DNA from: Moniliella sp. 'wahieum'
Taxonomy: Eukaryota > Basidiomycota > Moniliellomycetes > Moniliellales > Moniliellaceae
NCBI GenBank assembly: GCA_003971905.1
Contig: RSEE01000088.1
Coordinates: 124,001-188,000 of the forward strand
Direction: 5' to 3'
DNA length: 64,000 nucleotides
Shown: positions 34,008 through 45,819 of the stretch, piece by piece
Numbering within the stretch: the stretch's first letter is position 1
Layout: each line of letters opens with the position of its first letter
Translations under genes and position numbers: made by a program
Notes under the pieces: generated by a model
What the model was told of the DNA's origin: nothing
What the model saw: only the letters and a program-made list of their open reading frames with translations
The model's database searches: none

Positions 34008-35747
34008 ATGTCCAGCCGCTCCACTGGCCGCCTCGACTCGTACAAGAGCAAAGGCCTGCTCCACTCGGACGATCTTCGTCGCCGCCGCGAGGACCAGCAG
34101 GTCGAGATTCGCCGCCAAAAGCGCGACGAGACCCACGCCAAGCGTCGCCAGATGGACCTCACCGCCGTCGACCTGACCGACGAGGAGGACGATGACGATG
34201 AAGCTGTCGGTGCCATGCTCGAGGTACGCAACTCTCTCTCTCCTTCCCCCCCCCCACACCTGCTGTCCACGTGTGCTCTCCTTCGCCCCACCCTGATTTT
34301 GTTAATCCTGACTCCATTCTCCTCCCTTTCCCCGGTCACGACTTGTAGCAGCAGCGTTTGCCCGAGATGGTGGCCAAGCTCATGTCGGCCAATCCGCGGA
34401 CCAGCTGGAGGCCACATCGCTGTTCCGCAAGTTGCTGTCCAAGGAGAAGAACCCGCCGATCGACCGAGTGATTGCGACGGGCGCAGTGCCGCGCTTGGTC
34501 GAGTTGCTTCGTTCGGACAATAGTCTGATCCAATTCGAAGCCGCTTGGGCGCTGACTAACATTGCGTCCGGCACGTCGGAGCATACGCAAGTGGTCATGA
34601 GCGCCGGTGCGGTGCCGGTGTTTATTGCGTTGTTGTCGTCGCCGATTCTGGATGTGCGCGAGCAAGCGGTGTGGGCCTTGGGCAACATTGCTGGTGATAA
34701 CCCGCAGTGTCGGGACTACGTGTTGAACCAAGGTGCGATGGCGCCGCTGCTGAGTCTGCTTGGTGAGAACCACAAGATGGGCATGCTGCGCAACGCCACC
34801 TGGACACTGAGCAACTTTTGTCGGGGTAAGAACCCGCCGCCGGCATGGGAGTTGGTTGCGCCCGCGTTGCCCATGCTGGGCAAACTCATCTTTTCCACGG
34901 ACGAGGAAATTTTGATTGATGCCTGCTGGGCCATCTCTTACCTCTCTGACGGCTCCAACGACAAGATCCAAGCGGTGATTGAGGCGGGCCTGGTGCGCCG
35001 TTTGGTCGAACTCTTGACGGCCGAATCGACCGCGATTCAGACGCCTGCCCTCCGCTCGGTGGGCAACATTGTGACGGGTGACGACCTGCAGACTCAAGTG
35101 GTTGTGGCGGCCGGGGCGTTGACGCCGTTGCTTGCGTTGCTCTCGTCGGCCAAGGAAGGGATCAAGAAAGAGGCGTGCTGGACCATTTCCAACATCACGG
35201 CCGGTTCGAATCATCAGATTCAAGCGGTCATTGACGCCAACATTATTCCGCCTCTGATTGAACTGCTGCAGACGGGCGACCTGAAAACGCGCAAAGAAGC
35301 GTGTTGGGCCATTAGCAATGCCACGTCGGGCGGGCTACACCAGCCGGACCAGATCCGCTACCTGGTTTCGCAAGGCTGCCTTCGTCCGCTATGCGACCTG
35401 CTGACCACGATGGACAACAAGATCATCCAAGTCGCTCTGGACGGTCTGGACAACATCCTCAAGATTGGCGAGCAGGACAAGCTGGCTGCCGGCCCCGGCG
35501 CGGTGAACCAGTACGCGGCGTACATTGAAGAAAGTGGGGACTGGTTACGATCCACAACTTGCAGCAGCACGAGAACAATGACATTTACCAAAAGGCGTTC
35601 TACATCATGGACCACTACTTCCCCGATGACGAGGAGGACCAGGCGGAGGACGGTGCGGCACAGCCGGCTCTCGACGCCCAAGGAGCCTACACGTTCCAAA
35701 CCGACCTGACCGCTCCGCAGGGTGGTTTCTCCTTTGGTGCGCCCTAA
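34008..35747 (+). CDS. SRP1: Importin alpha (karyopherin alpha)
   Basis: Exon 1 34008-34223 codes the importin-beta-binding domain ([23 protein letters not shown]). Intron 34224-34348. Exon 2 34349-35747 codes about ten armadillo repeats ([94 protein letters not shown]) and the acidic C-terminus [13 protein letters not shown]. About 538 residues, normal for the family. Adaptor that carries NLS proteins through nuclear pores with importin beta. Two frame breaks, near 34394 ([16 protein letters not shown]) and at the G4 run 35536-35539 ([16 protein letters not shown]), are each cured by one base. Confidence 0.96.
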
Positions 35748-37176
35748 ATGGCAAGGAAAGAAGAACATCCGCCCGTTTCGGTACGCTACCGTACGGTACC
35801 GTGCGCTCCCACTGCCCTGTCGTGCGGCCAACCGCAACCACCATATGTCCCTTCTCTTTCTCCCTCTCTTTTACCCGATTGGCGTTTACACCTTCTTCCT
35901 TTTGCTCCCTCCACACTCATACCATCCCTGCCCCCATCCCTCCCCCATCCCCATGCTTCGCCCTGGGGGTGAGCTCGTGCACCCTCCCGCTTCAACTTTG
36001 TTTTCGCCTCGTCCCGGGTCCGGATTGCTTGCTGCTGTTGGGTCCGATCCATGTCCATTCTCCGTTTTTCCTGGGCATGTGGGCATGTGGGCATGTGGGC
36101 ATGTGGGCATGTAGGCTAGTGCCTCGGCGGGCTCCCACCTCCTTCCCCTTGGTTCTCACCCTCCCAACCAGCGATCTAGCTCTGCCTTTGGACCGATTGC
36201 ACTGGCCGCGCGCGCGCAATGAAATGGGGATCCCCCCTCCCACCCCGAGATACCCAGATAGGATAGAGAAGCCTGAGAGAACGGGGGAAACCGGGACTGA
36301 GCTGATGTTTCTGTGTGGATGATGTCGATGATGGCCACTGCGCGAAAATCTGGTGCAGGTTGAAGCTTGAAGGTTGAACGTGGAACCCCCTCCCCCCTCC
36401 CTGGCCGGTCCTGCTCGCCCTCCCTCGGGAGCAACCCAATCAACATTCCCACCGTCATCAACGTACCAACCACCGATCCCAACGGAATGAAGATCAAGTA
36501 GATCTCCGACCACCGGCGCATCAGCCTTTTCTGTCGTTTGATCGATGATCCTTCATCGTACTACAGTAACGTCAACAGGGTTGGCTGTGGCCCATAGCGG
36601 CACCCCCCTCCACGTTCCGATCGTAACCCCCGTCCCAATCTATATACCACAACCTTACTAGGATAGGTAGATCGCATATGGTGCAGCCTCACCGGGCGCG
36701 CCTCAACCTCGAACGCGACGCGGTGATTCGTCTTTCGTCTTGTGCGAGAGTGTGGGGACGTAGGCCAAGCATAGCCCACTCCACACTCGACAATCGACCA
36801 ATCGACAACGACAATCTCCATGGGGAACGTGGCACCCCCATCGTGGCCGAATCACTCAACTCCAACTCCAACGGCTTCCCCTCTGCGCGAGGAGACAGAA
36901 CACTGAGCACTTAGCACTCAACAGAGCACAGAGCGAGCGCTAAGCCAGCATGGAACACTGAGAAGGCAAAGACGGTACCTGGTTTCTACGCAAGTAAGAA
37001 GAAACCGCCCTCCCCCTCCCCCTTCCCTTCCACCACCAAACCATGTCCAGCTCTACCTTCACCTCAAGTCTCCCAATGTTCAGTCCTGTACCTCAGGCTT
37101 TCCTCATGATCCCGTGAGCCCCTGCGCACGGGACCTCGAGAGCTCAAAGTGAACAGGAGGAAGAACCGTGTGCAAG
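35748..37176. other. Convergent intergenic region, importin alpha to choline kinase
   Basis: 1.4 kb. Contains an octamer array (separate entry) and a TTGAAGCTTGAAGGTTGAACG run at about 36360. A minus-strand reading at about 36560-36420 has a short hydrophobic stretch (IYLIFIPLGSVVGTLMTVGM) after a basic segment. It could be an exon of a small membrane protein, but I cannot build a gene from it. Confidence 0.45.
36073..36112. repeat. Octamer tandem repeat, unit GGGCATGT
   Basis: Five exact direct copies in the importin alpha 3' flank. Confidence 0.9.
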
Positions 37177-39970
37177 TTACGCCTCGGGGTGGATGCCCAG
37201 AGCAGCCAACTCGGTCCGCCAGAGCTCGATCCGACCCAACGCGTACCGGAGACAATCAAACGGCTCTTCCTGTCCGGGAGCATGCTGAGTTTGGGCTGAC
37301 GTGCCCGGGACAAGACCACGCGCCACCTCCTCTTCTGCCGTGCGGAACGCAGCTTCGATCTCCGCTTTAGCACACACCAACCCCCAAAGTGCCCAGACGG
37401 CATGGGTAGCTGGGGACCACCTGCGTACCTCGGCATCGAGTCGGTCGGTATCACGTTCGATGGCCTGGTGCAACCGAGCCAATGGGTCTTCCGCCCCGTC
37501 CGAGTCGCCAGCGCTCTCGGGCACACAGGCCAGGAAAGGTGAAGTGAGGGGGTGAGTCGCTGGGGTGGCAGGTCCATCGACGCCACGAAGGAATGGGGTC
37601 AAGGTTGGACCGCGCGATGCAGTGAGGTCCTTGTCCTTTTCCTTTTCCTTGAAATTGTCCCTGTCCTTGTCCTTTTCCTTGTCGGTGACAAAAGAGCCGG
37701 CGCCGGTTGGAGTAACGGGGATGGCAGCTGGGCCCAAGGAAAAGTCAGCAGGCACCTCGATCAGGGCATGCAAGCTGCCTCGTACGGGTGCGCCGCGCAA
37801 GCGGAGCAAGCGACCTTGTTGCACGTACGCCCGGAGCCAACTCTTGCGTTCGGCCTTGGTCGGGAAGGACCCGTGGTGGGTCAAAGACCAGGAGAGGGTA
37901 GGATGGTGATAGTCCGTACGCCATTCGTGAAAGTGATTGGCAATGTCAAAGGCGCGTGGGTTGGGCGACGCATACTCAAAGTCAATCACGACGATTTGGT
38001 GGTGCGGAGCGTGAGCCCACGGGCCGCCACCTGTACCGACGTGACTGGCATGACCAACATGGCCATTGGACGTGGACGGTTTGGATCCTTCGGAATGATC
38101 CCGCGGCATCCCCCCGGCGCCCGCTGGGGCCGAGAAGGCCGCGTGGGGCAAGCCGGGCCGACCGACACGATCCGAGGGCTTGATGACAAGCAAGTTGCCG
38201 TACTGGGAATCGTTGTGAGAAAAGACGCGTTTGGACTGGCCTTGGTCCCGTTCCCATGCACGGACCGAACGCTTGAACGCATCCAGCTCTACTTTGAACA
38301 ATGCCAAGTTGGCAGCCAAGATGGCTGCGACCGAGGCCGGGGCGTTGTTGGTGGTTAAAGGGAGATCCGACGCGTGGACCTGGCTCCAATCGCCATTGCC
38401 AGACGGGGTATAGTCCGCCACAGCCTGTTGCAGAACCGCCTTGCCCGCCGGCGTTGCCAAAAACGCTTCCACCAGCGCCACAACCTTCTCCGCTTCCCGG
38501 GTCCAGCGCTTGCATCTTCTCCACACGCCAGGGTACGGATGGCGGCGGGAAGGAGCAATGCGGCCCGGGGTTCGGGGTACATCCGATGCGCCCAACGATG
38601 GGGATGGGGCGTAGCCATTCGCATGCCCATGGCATGCGGGAAGCTGGAGCGGATCAATGGCCCCCAAGGGACCCATGCTCGGCGTCCGAAGCGGAGGGGA
38701 GCGCAGAAACGAGTCTTGGCTATCAAACGAGGTGGCGAGCGAATCAAACGAGGCGGTACTGGTGTTGCTGTGACAGGACAGGCCCGAGCTCGACTGCCGC
38801 TTGACGGAGGTGGGAATCGTCATGGGCGTAGTAGTGCTCAGGGAGGGCGAACCGATGGTTGCACCCATCAGAGGCGTCTCGTGGGGCTTGGGTACCGAGG
38901 AAGCATGGGGCCTCGGACGATGCGACGAAGCCATAATGTGATTCTGGATGCCCCGCCCAAAAGTAGGGGCTAAGGTGGACAAGTCGCCCCGCTCCAACAC
39001 AGCCCGAATCACATCCAGCGGGACTTCGTGGAGCTCACGCATGCGACGGGCCACCCACTGGGCCTTGCCCTCGGCCCCCGGATGACAAGGTGTCCGTGGC
39101 GGTTGAGGCTCTCGTCGCGGGTGCCCAGGTCGCGGATGCCCTCGCGGCCAATGGGGTCGCAGCGAAAGTGTTCTTCGACGCGGCCATTGGCAAAGGTACC
39201 GAGGATGTGAGGCTATAAAAAGGAAGGACGAGAGTGGGTCAGAATGTAGCCCAGGCAACGAGCCAAAACGGGCAGAGGGAGAACAGCAGCGCGAGAGCAA
39301 CAAGGGAAGCGGGGGGGGGAGGGGGACAACGTACCCCAATCTCATACAAGCTGGAGAGAGTGTGGAGGATGAGAAGCTCGCCGCGACGAGACAGCAGGGC
39401 CTCTGTTCCAATCCCGTACACGCGCAGCAACACCGTCGAGGGCATCTTGGCCAGCGGCGGAAGGGAGAGGTGGTCAGGGACTTGGTAGTCAACAAAGTAG
39501 ACGGCGTTGGTCATGGCGCCGGAAATGCGGCGCAGACGGACGCCGAGCGGGTCGAGCGGGCAGAGGGCCGGAGGCAAATCGGCCTCGCGCCAGCCGGGCA
39601 AGGCGAGTCTCCTGGACAGGAGCTCGGCGACGCGGGCGCGAAAGGCAGGCGTGGATTCCTCGCGCACATCCAGCTTGAAGCGCGAGCGGCGGGGATGCCC
39701 TCGGCATGGACATCCTCGGCGGGGTCGTCGGGCAGGTCGGCGCCGGGGTCGGCGCCAGGATAGTCGTCGTCGCTGCCGCTGTCGGAGCCGGAGCCGGGGT
39801 CGGTATCGGCGTAGGCGTAGGCTTCGGGCTCGGGCTCGAGATCGGGGTCGGGATGGGGGACGGGGGGGTGGGGCGGCGGGGGCGGCGACGAGGGCGGCGG
39901 GCGTCGGGGTGGGCGCCGTGGCGGCGCGGCGGGGCACCGGGGTGGCGTCGCCGGGCGAGGGGGCGGCCAT
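37177..39970 (-). CDS. Choline/ethanolamine kinase
   Basis: Exon 1 ends at 39335, intron 39334-39213, exon 2 39212-37177. N-lobe: FKLDVREE, RRISGAMTNAVYFV, TVLLRVYGIGTEALLSRRGE, PHILGTFANGRVEEH. The catalytic loop is VFSHNDSQYGNLL and the metal motif IVVIDFEYASPNPRAFDIA, followed by NHFHEW and AVWALWGLVCAKAEIEAAF. Family: first step of the Kennedy pathway, phosphorylating choline or ethanolamine in the cytosol. It is longer than usual because of a Ser-rich insert (about 38900-38550), a Gly/His insert between catalytic and metal motifs, and a Lys/Asp/Glu linker near 37650. A frame break at the G5 run near 39085 (LVIRG/EGKAQWVARR) is cured by one base. The start (39970, or 40043 in another frame) is uncertain because the low-complexity N-terminus changes frame. 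Confidence 0.88.
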
Positions 39971-40321
39971 TGGTGGTGACGGAGGGAGCAACGAGCAACA
40001 AGCCCAAGAACGCCAGCACCCACGCATTCACACGCCGCGCCACACTGCCCCCGCGCCCGCCTGCCTTCTGCTGCGTGTCCGCACCCGCTGCGCCCTGAAA
40101 TGTTCACTGCCCCGGCCCCACGTGTTCTGCCGCGCTGAGCTCAGCAACCGCACTCCACACGTGAAGCTCAGCGCGCGTGCCCATCGCAGGTGTGATGTGC
40201 CGGTGATGGGCCCCACTGTGATGAACAGGTGATGGCATTCACGTGCTGCTGCCCCTCGTGCCGCTTCGCTTTCGCTTTTCTTTTTGTCCCCCTGGCCCCC
40301 TCCGCCCCCTCCCTCCGCCCC
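39971..40321. promoter_or_regulatory. Divergent promoter, choline kinase / Rpr2-like gene
   Basis: 351 bp between opposite starts. CACGTG-type sites lie at about 40120 (CCACGTGTTC), 40156 (ACACGTGAAG) and 40238 (TCACGTGCTG). Confidence 0.5.
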
Positions 40322-41484
40322 ATGGACGCCACCGCCACCGCCACCGCCCAGCACCTCGACACCCTCAGCCGCATCTTTGCCGCCCACCGCGCCCCCGGCC
40401 TCGCAGCCCACACCAGCACCCAGCTCGCCCACCGCCTCGCAGCCCACCACGCCCCTCGCCCGCCCACGCCGCCTACGCCGCCCGACGCATCCCCCGCCGC
40501 CCCCACGCGCTGTGGAAGGGCGACGGCCCAGCCGCTCCGCCCACCGCTGCCCCGACCTCCTTTTCTGCCGCCGCCCGCCCTGCCGCCAAATCCCTCTACG
40601 CGCTGCCTCCCCGGCCCAAGCGGCAGGCCGAGCGCACCCGTCGTCCCCGTCGTCGTCCCCGCCCGCCCCAGCGAGGCCGCCTCCTGCAGTCCCTCCTACC
40701 CCGGTGGCATGCGACCCACCATCCGCGCTGTCCGCGCTGCGCGATTCCCCTTTTTCCCGGCCTGTCTAGCCTCACTGACGAGCATGGCATGCGGTGCGCA
40801 GCCTGCCACGCCTTGGCCCCGCACCCCGCAAAGACCGAACCGTCGTGGCGGCCGTAGCGTATCCGCCTGCGTCGGGGCCGCATAAGACCCCACTCGCACT
40901 TGCCCCCCCTGCCCCCGAAGCAGCAGGACCGAAGGTCGAACTGCGCATGCTCGATCCAGCGGTACCTCTGCCTGGCAAACCATTGACGATTGAGCAAAAG
41001 TTGCTCGCAGCCAAAGCCGAGCGGCGGGCACGCAAGAAAGCGTTAGCAGAACAAAACGCGGGAGCCCCAGCCCACGCTCGTGATGGTGGTGGTGGTAATG
41101 GTGGTGATACCACCGTGCCCTCTCCGTTAGCTACTACCTCTCTCCCGCCTGCAACCACCACGTCTCCGCCCACCACCATCACCAGCAGCAGTAGCCCCGC
41201 CAATAACGCGACCGCTTACGCTCGACGAACGACTGAAAGCCGCCAAGGCCGAACGCAAACGCAAAGCATCCGCTGCGCCCGCTGCTAGGCCCGGGGGAGA
41301 AATCCCCTCGGGAGGAGGCCAGCGTGGCCAAGGCAGTGGTGCCGGTGCGCCACCTGCAGCCTTTGGCATGGGCGGCAAGGCCGACAAGGCAGCACTGAAG
41401 GCACTGTTGGACGCCAAGGACCAAGCCGCCCCCTCGGCTCCCACCAAAAAACCCAAGCTGGGCTTGCGCGCGCTGCTCAAATAA
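40322..41484 (+). CDS. Rpr2/Snm1/Rpp21-type RNase P or MRP subunit (candidate)
   Basis: Start MDATATATAQHLDTLSRIFA, stop TAA 41482-41484. The key segment is HPRCPRCAIPLFPGLSS...MRCAACHA, a C-x2-C ... L-x2-G ... C-x2-C zinc-binding pattern as in Rpr2/Snm1/Rpp21. It follows an N-terminal helix like that of the family. Downstream is a basic region (LTIEQKLLAAKAERRARKKA; LDERLKAAKAERKRKAS) ending KPKLGLRALLK. These small proteins bind the RNA of RNase P or MRP, which process pre-tRNA and pre-rRNA. The frame shifts at least three times (2, 1, 0, then 1), so the model is approximate. The Pro/Arg-rich middle is poorly resolved. Confidence 0.6.
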
Positions 41485-41878
41485 ACTATGCATCTCCCCA
41501 TCCCGTATCTTGTCGTAGGAAGCATCGATCGCTGGCCCAACTACTTATGCCGGCGTTGTACTACCACCTAGGCTCCACTACTACAGAAGATACCAGCCCC
41601 AAAGGAGGGGGTAAGAACAGACAAAAAGGGAGGGGCATAGAGCATAGGCATGTGCATTCTGACGTTCCCAGCGAGGGAAGAACGACCAAGTGCGGGCGAC
41701 CAAAGCGCCTTTTGTGCGCTGCCGCCCAGTGGCGAGCAGGCGCAACGCATGAACCGAGGCAAAGAAAAGCCTACCAGTCTAGAGGGAGGGGGGAGGGGGC
41801 TGTCGTGGCTAGTTTCTGACTAGACAGAAGGAGAAAGAGGAACGACACCGCAGGCGCCACTCATAAGACTCGTTCGAC
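41485..41878. other. Convergent 3' flanks, Rpr2-like gene and RPS22
   Basis: 394 bp between two stop codons. No gene or repeat noted. Confidence 0.5.
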
Positions 41879-42268
41879 TTAGTAGAAGTAGCCAAGGATC
41901 TTGCCACCGGCGTGCTTGCGACGGGCCTCCTCGTGGTCCATGATACCAGCCGAGGTGGTGAGGACAATGAAGCCGAACGAACGAGCCGGGAGCAAGTTCT
42001 CCACCCAGTTCTCCACCTGGCCCAGCTGGACATTGAACCGGGGCGAGATGACGCCGCACTTGTTCACCCGGCCATTGAGCTGGATCACAATCTTGCCGCT
42101 GCGGTGGTCGTCGACCTCCTCAAACTCACCAATGTAGCCGTGCTTCTGCATCACCTGGAGGAACTTGATGATGACCTTGGACGAGGGCCGGATCAGAACC
42201 TGGCGCTTGCCGCGGCGCTCCGCATTGACAATGGCGTTCAGGCAGTCGTTCAGGACGGAAACACGCAT
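41879..42268 (-). CDS. RPS22: 40S ribosomal protein uS8 (S15a; yeast S22)
   Basis: 129 residues, intact: [88 protein letters not shown] and GGKILGYFY. uS8 binds 18S rRNA in the small-subunit body. A leader intron (42340-42271; donor GTACGT, branch-like GCTAACG, acceptor GTAG) ends two bases before the ATG, so exon 1 is untranslated. It is divergent from RPS17. Confidence 0.96.
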   Translation of the reverse strand: MRVSVLNDCLNAIVNAERRGKRQVLIRPSSKVIIKFLQVMQKHGYIGEFEEVDDHRSGKIVIQLNGRVNKCGVISPRFNVQLGQVENWVENLLPARSFGFIVLTTSAGIMDHEEARRKHAGGKILGYFY

Positions 42269-42340
42269 GGCTACACCAATCGTAACGTTAGCACACCCGT
42301 CACGCAGATGGGACCCCCCACGACGATCGTAACCACGTAC

Positions 42341-42674
42341 CGAACTTGAGCTTGGCAAAGCTTGATAGAGGTGGGTGAAACGCAAACCGGGCGCGCCCCC
42401 ACCGCTTGTGGGAAGGCCAACGAAGACAGCGCAACGAGAACAACCCTACAATTGCACGAGAGGAGGGACCGAACCTGCGGCGAATTAATTTTTAGGGCAC
42501 TGCCCCTGTGCTACCTGTACCTCCGCCGCTGGCGCAATGCCGCATTCGGGAGCGGGGATCAGCCGAGCCAGCTGGACCCAGCTGCACCTACCCGGCTGCA
42601 CTTGCCCAAGCCATCGCGTTTTTTTTTCGCACCGTCCGTCTGCCACCACCTCTTGTCCTCTGTACTGAATCACC
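42341..42674. promoter_or_regulatory. Shared head-to-head promoter of RPS22 and RPS17
   Basis: About 330 bp separate the first splice donor of RPS22 from the RPS17 ATG. CT-rich on the RPS17 side. No TATA box seen, usual for ribosomal-protein promoters in basidiomycetes as far as I know. Confidence 0.6.
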
Positions 42675-43225
42675 ATGGGTCGCGTTCGCACTAAGACGAC
42701 GAAGCGTGCTGCTCGTGTGCTCATTGAGAAGTACTACCCCAAGCTCAACGCCAACGACTTCCACACCAACAAGCGGGTGCTGGACGAAGTGGCGATTGTG
42801 CCCTCCAAGCGCCTGCGCAACAAGATTGCTGGGTTCACCACGCACCTGATGAAGCGGATTGCCAAGGGCCCCGTTCGTGGTATCTCCTTCAAGCTGCAGG
42901 AGGAGGAGCGTGAGCGCAAGGTTCGTCTTCCCTTCCCCCTCTTTTTGACTCGTTCCTTCTTCTTCCTTTGTGTGTTGGATTGTGTTTTTACCCTGATGAT
43001 CCGAATGCTAACGCGACGACGGTGGGGGACTAATAGGACCAATACGTTCCTGAGGTCTCGGCTCTTGACACGGAGGCCAACGGCGGCCTGGAGGTGGACC
43101 CGGACACCAAGGCCATGTTGGGCGAGATTGGATTTGCTTCGCTGCCGGTTACCGTCGGCGCGCCGATCACCTCGGCTCAACCGGAGCGGCGTGGTCGCCA
43201 CGTGCCCGGTGCGGGTCGGCGTTGA
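42675..43225 (+). CDS. RPS17: 40S ribosomal protein S17 (eS17)
   Basis: Exons 42675-42920 and 43037-43225, 144 residues. [70 protein letters not shown], then after the intron [11 protein letters not shown] and [10 protein letters not shown]. The intron has donor GTTCGT, a TGCTAACG branch and acceptor ATAG. eS17 sits at the base of the small-subunit head. Intact. Confidence 0.96.
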
Positions 43226-43971
43226 ACGCCTGCACGGTCCGGCCGCACGCATCTTCCCACCTGGTAGAACCCTATGGGCCATCCGCCCAACCATTGCCAC
43301 GGCGCACGGCGCCCAGGACCTAGGTGACCGGTAAGGCTTGCCTGCGTTGGGTTGCATGTCAGCCATATCCTCTTATGGACCCTCTCCATGCCCCATGTTT
43401 TGTGTCTTGAATAGTCTGGCGCTGGTAGAATAGGGGCGGTGGACCGTGATCATTAACGTTAAACGTTGAACCTCGAAAGACCGTAGGAGAGAGCGGTCCC
43501 GGTCCACGTTCGAATGCACAGCTGGGCTCTAGTGGAGAGACACAGTGATAGCAGCGTTGCCTGCTTAAAGCCTCGTATGTCAGTAGCAGGATAGGGCACA
43601 CGCCAGCCTAGAAAAAATTCCAGCCATTGAGAATCCCATTCCCCCCTCTCGAAGGTTACACCCTTTCATATTACCCCAGTGGTTCCATAGATTCCAAAAA
43701 TGAGGTGGCGCTCCCGCCTCCCCTCCCCGGCCCCGATTCTGGTCTCGATTGTGTGGAGTCCTATGTTACATCATCCTCATTCTCTTCTACATCACCCTTA
43801 CAGATCCACTGCCTCCTGTGCTCCTCTTAATTTATGTGATGTTATACATAGCATGCATCATCGCCTCTGAGCTGGGGAGGAAGCGGTCTTGGTGGAAGTG
43901 GGCTTGGTGTAGCGAGTGAAACGAAGTGCGTTCAGGGTGCTCAAGGAGAAGGGGTTAGTCTGTTTCCGGTA
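43226..43971. other. Intergenic region, RPS17 to Gag-like ORF
   Basis: Holds AACGTTAAACGTTGAACC at about 43455 and an AT-richer stretch with AGCATGCATCATCG at about 43851. No gene seen. Confidence 0.5.
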
Positions 43972-45001
43972 TCAGGTTGGGAATGCAGCATGGCGTGGTC
44001 CAGAGCTTGAAGTTTCTACTCCAGAGCCTTCCCTTGGGCTGGAAACCTCGTCGCTCTCCGCGTCGAGGTTCGGTTCAGGCTCGTCCTCCGCTGGGTCGGG
44101 CACCCTCCTGTCTCGACCTGGGTTGACGTCGGCTCTTCCTTGCAGCACCGCTCGGACCGTGTGGTAGTCTGCGGCATGCAATTGGATGAGAAGACTTGGA
44201 TCACTTAGACCACCCAATAGTGCGATGCGGCACCATTCGTCCGGGATAGGGCACGTGAGGTGGATGCGGTCACGGAGTTCGTCCATGTAACGAACCCATT
44301 CGGGTCCCGACATGGTGCCTCGCTCGCTGCAGCCCAATTGGCACAAACTGGCGCGTGCCATCTGGATGGTCGGCTTGCCATACCATTCCATAAGCAGGGA
44401 CATGAGTTCCTTGGTGGTCGTAGACGGATTCCCGACTTCACTAAGCCGTTCCAGGGCTTGGACAGGAAGAGCTGTTCGGACCAGTCCCATCATGGCTGTG
44501 TCGAGTCTCTTGTTGTAGCCAGGGGCGTTCCTGCCCTGTTGCAGAATTTCGTCCGTCAGGGGAGGGTAAATGTCACGCAACGCTATTTGCATTATCCTCA
44601 TCTTGCGTGCGAACCGGTACGGGTCCCTGATGTCACACGGAACGACCATCCCAGGCGTCGGCCATAGATGCGAGCAGCAATTGCGTCAATCTGCTCCATC
44701 ATCTCTTCAGGAAGCGGGGCGTTGGTTATCTTTTCCCTTTGTTTTTCTTGAAGCTGTTTCTCCCATTGGTAGAGCACGGCGTCCAAGAGGGCAGTGACCT
44801 CGTCGCGAATGGCATGCGCGTCGTCGATGGAAACGGGCTTGTGGCTCAGGACCGTGCGCTTATAGCGTTCAACCTCGCTTTGGCATTCGGTTATGGGGTT
44901 AAAGGTTACGCCCGGCCTTTGCATACATAGCGCATGCATGCGAGGCGCTCAACCGCCGCTTTGCGTTCGTCGTCAACAGTGGTGTGCGAAGATACCTCCA
45001 T
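43972..45001 (-). CDS. Retroelement Gag-like protein (capsid-type ORF, no pol found)
   Basis: About 343 residues from ATG 45001 (MEVSSHTTVDDERKAAVERL) to stop 43972. It contains a helical region (HAIRDEVTALLDAVLYQWEK, EEMMEQIDAIAARIY), then DIRDPYRFARKMRIMQIALR, LMEWYGKPTIQMARASLCQL, EWVRYMDELRDRIHL, DEWCRIALLGGLSDPSLL and an acidic tail. The spacing of W, R, L and the final GL is like Ty3/Gypsy- or Copia-type Gag capsid domains. No zinc knuckle, protease, RT or LTR was found next to it. It could be a remnant or a domesticated Gag. Two frame breaks (near 44955 and 44650) are each cured by one base, so once corrected the ORF is intact. Confidence 0.55.
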
Positions 45002-45819
45002 ATCTGATGGGTTGAAGATCGGGGTTCGGGAGACTTTGCAGTAAACAAGTAGGTGAACCCCAGTGAGGGTGTGGAGGGTGTGTGGTCTGGGGTGGCTGGG
45101 TTGCCAGTAGAGGTTAGGACAAAGCGTTGAGGTTCAGTTGCTGTGTCGCTGGGAGAGGGAGGCTGGGTGGTGTTGGGGCAAGAGGGTTCTTCAAGGGAGA
45201 CCAGAGGGCGGGCTTGCTGTTCTCAGATGGTCCCTCTAATGGCTTACGTCCCTCAGCGGGTCTTTGGGGCAGACGAGCTGAATGCGATGGTGGTTCAAAG
45301 CCAGGAGGTGGGACTAGGCCCAGCAAAGGAAAGAAAAGGATTTAGAGGAATCATGGGGTTGCGCTCTAGACTAGTCTGGGGCCAGATCGACAACGGCCAA
45401 AACCAGGAGTGCGGAATCACCGTGGCCAACTCATCGGGGAGAGAGAACCAAGTCAGCATGGCTAAGAGGTGACTGCTCCTCGGACCCCCTCCCACCCAAC
45501 AATGTGTCCTCCAGCCTGCACGCCTCTGGTAGAACCCCAACCTCTTCTCCATCGGGTCGCTCTTGCGTACGACCTGGTTCCTTAGTGGAGCTCTGGTTAT
45601 CGGTTACCGGTTATTGGTATAAGAATAGCCCACCGCTTGAGGGCTGCATGGCCAGCACGCACGCTGCACGTGACCGGCATGTCACGTGGCCCTTGCTCCT
45701 TTCCCACTGCGTTCCGCGCTCCGTCGCCCCCCTCCAAAAGGACGATTCCGCTGTCCGAAAAATATTGGCTCGTTCGTGCGCACCGCCGCCGTTCGTCTCG
45801 CCCACTCGACCAAGCAGCC
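45002..45819. other. Intergenic region, Gag-like ORF to RRP42-like gene
   Basis: ORFs here look random. GGTTATCGGTTACCGGTTATTGG-like short repeats at about 45595-45620. A CACGTG site at about 45684 lies upstream of the RRP42-like gene. Confidence 0.45.

Noticed and set aside
34336..35223. 295-codon minus-strand ORF antisense to importin alpha
   Set aside because: Shadow of the armadillo-repeat gene; composition is Arg/His/Gln-rich without any motif.
39206..39222. TATAAAA element near 39214
   Set aside because: It lies at the 3' end of the choline kinase intron on the coding strand's opposite face; coincidental to the splice acceptor region.
43972..45001. Complete active LTR retrotransposon
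   Set aside because: No reverse transcriptase, integrase, protease or paired LTRs found within several kilobases.
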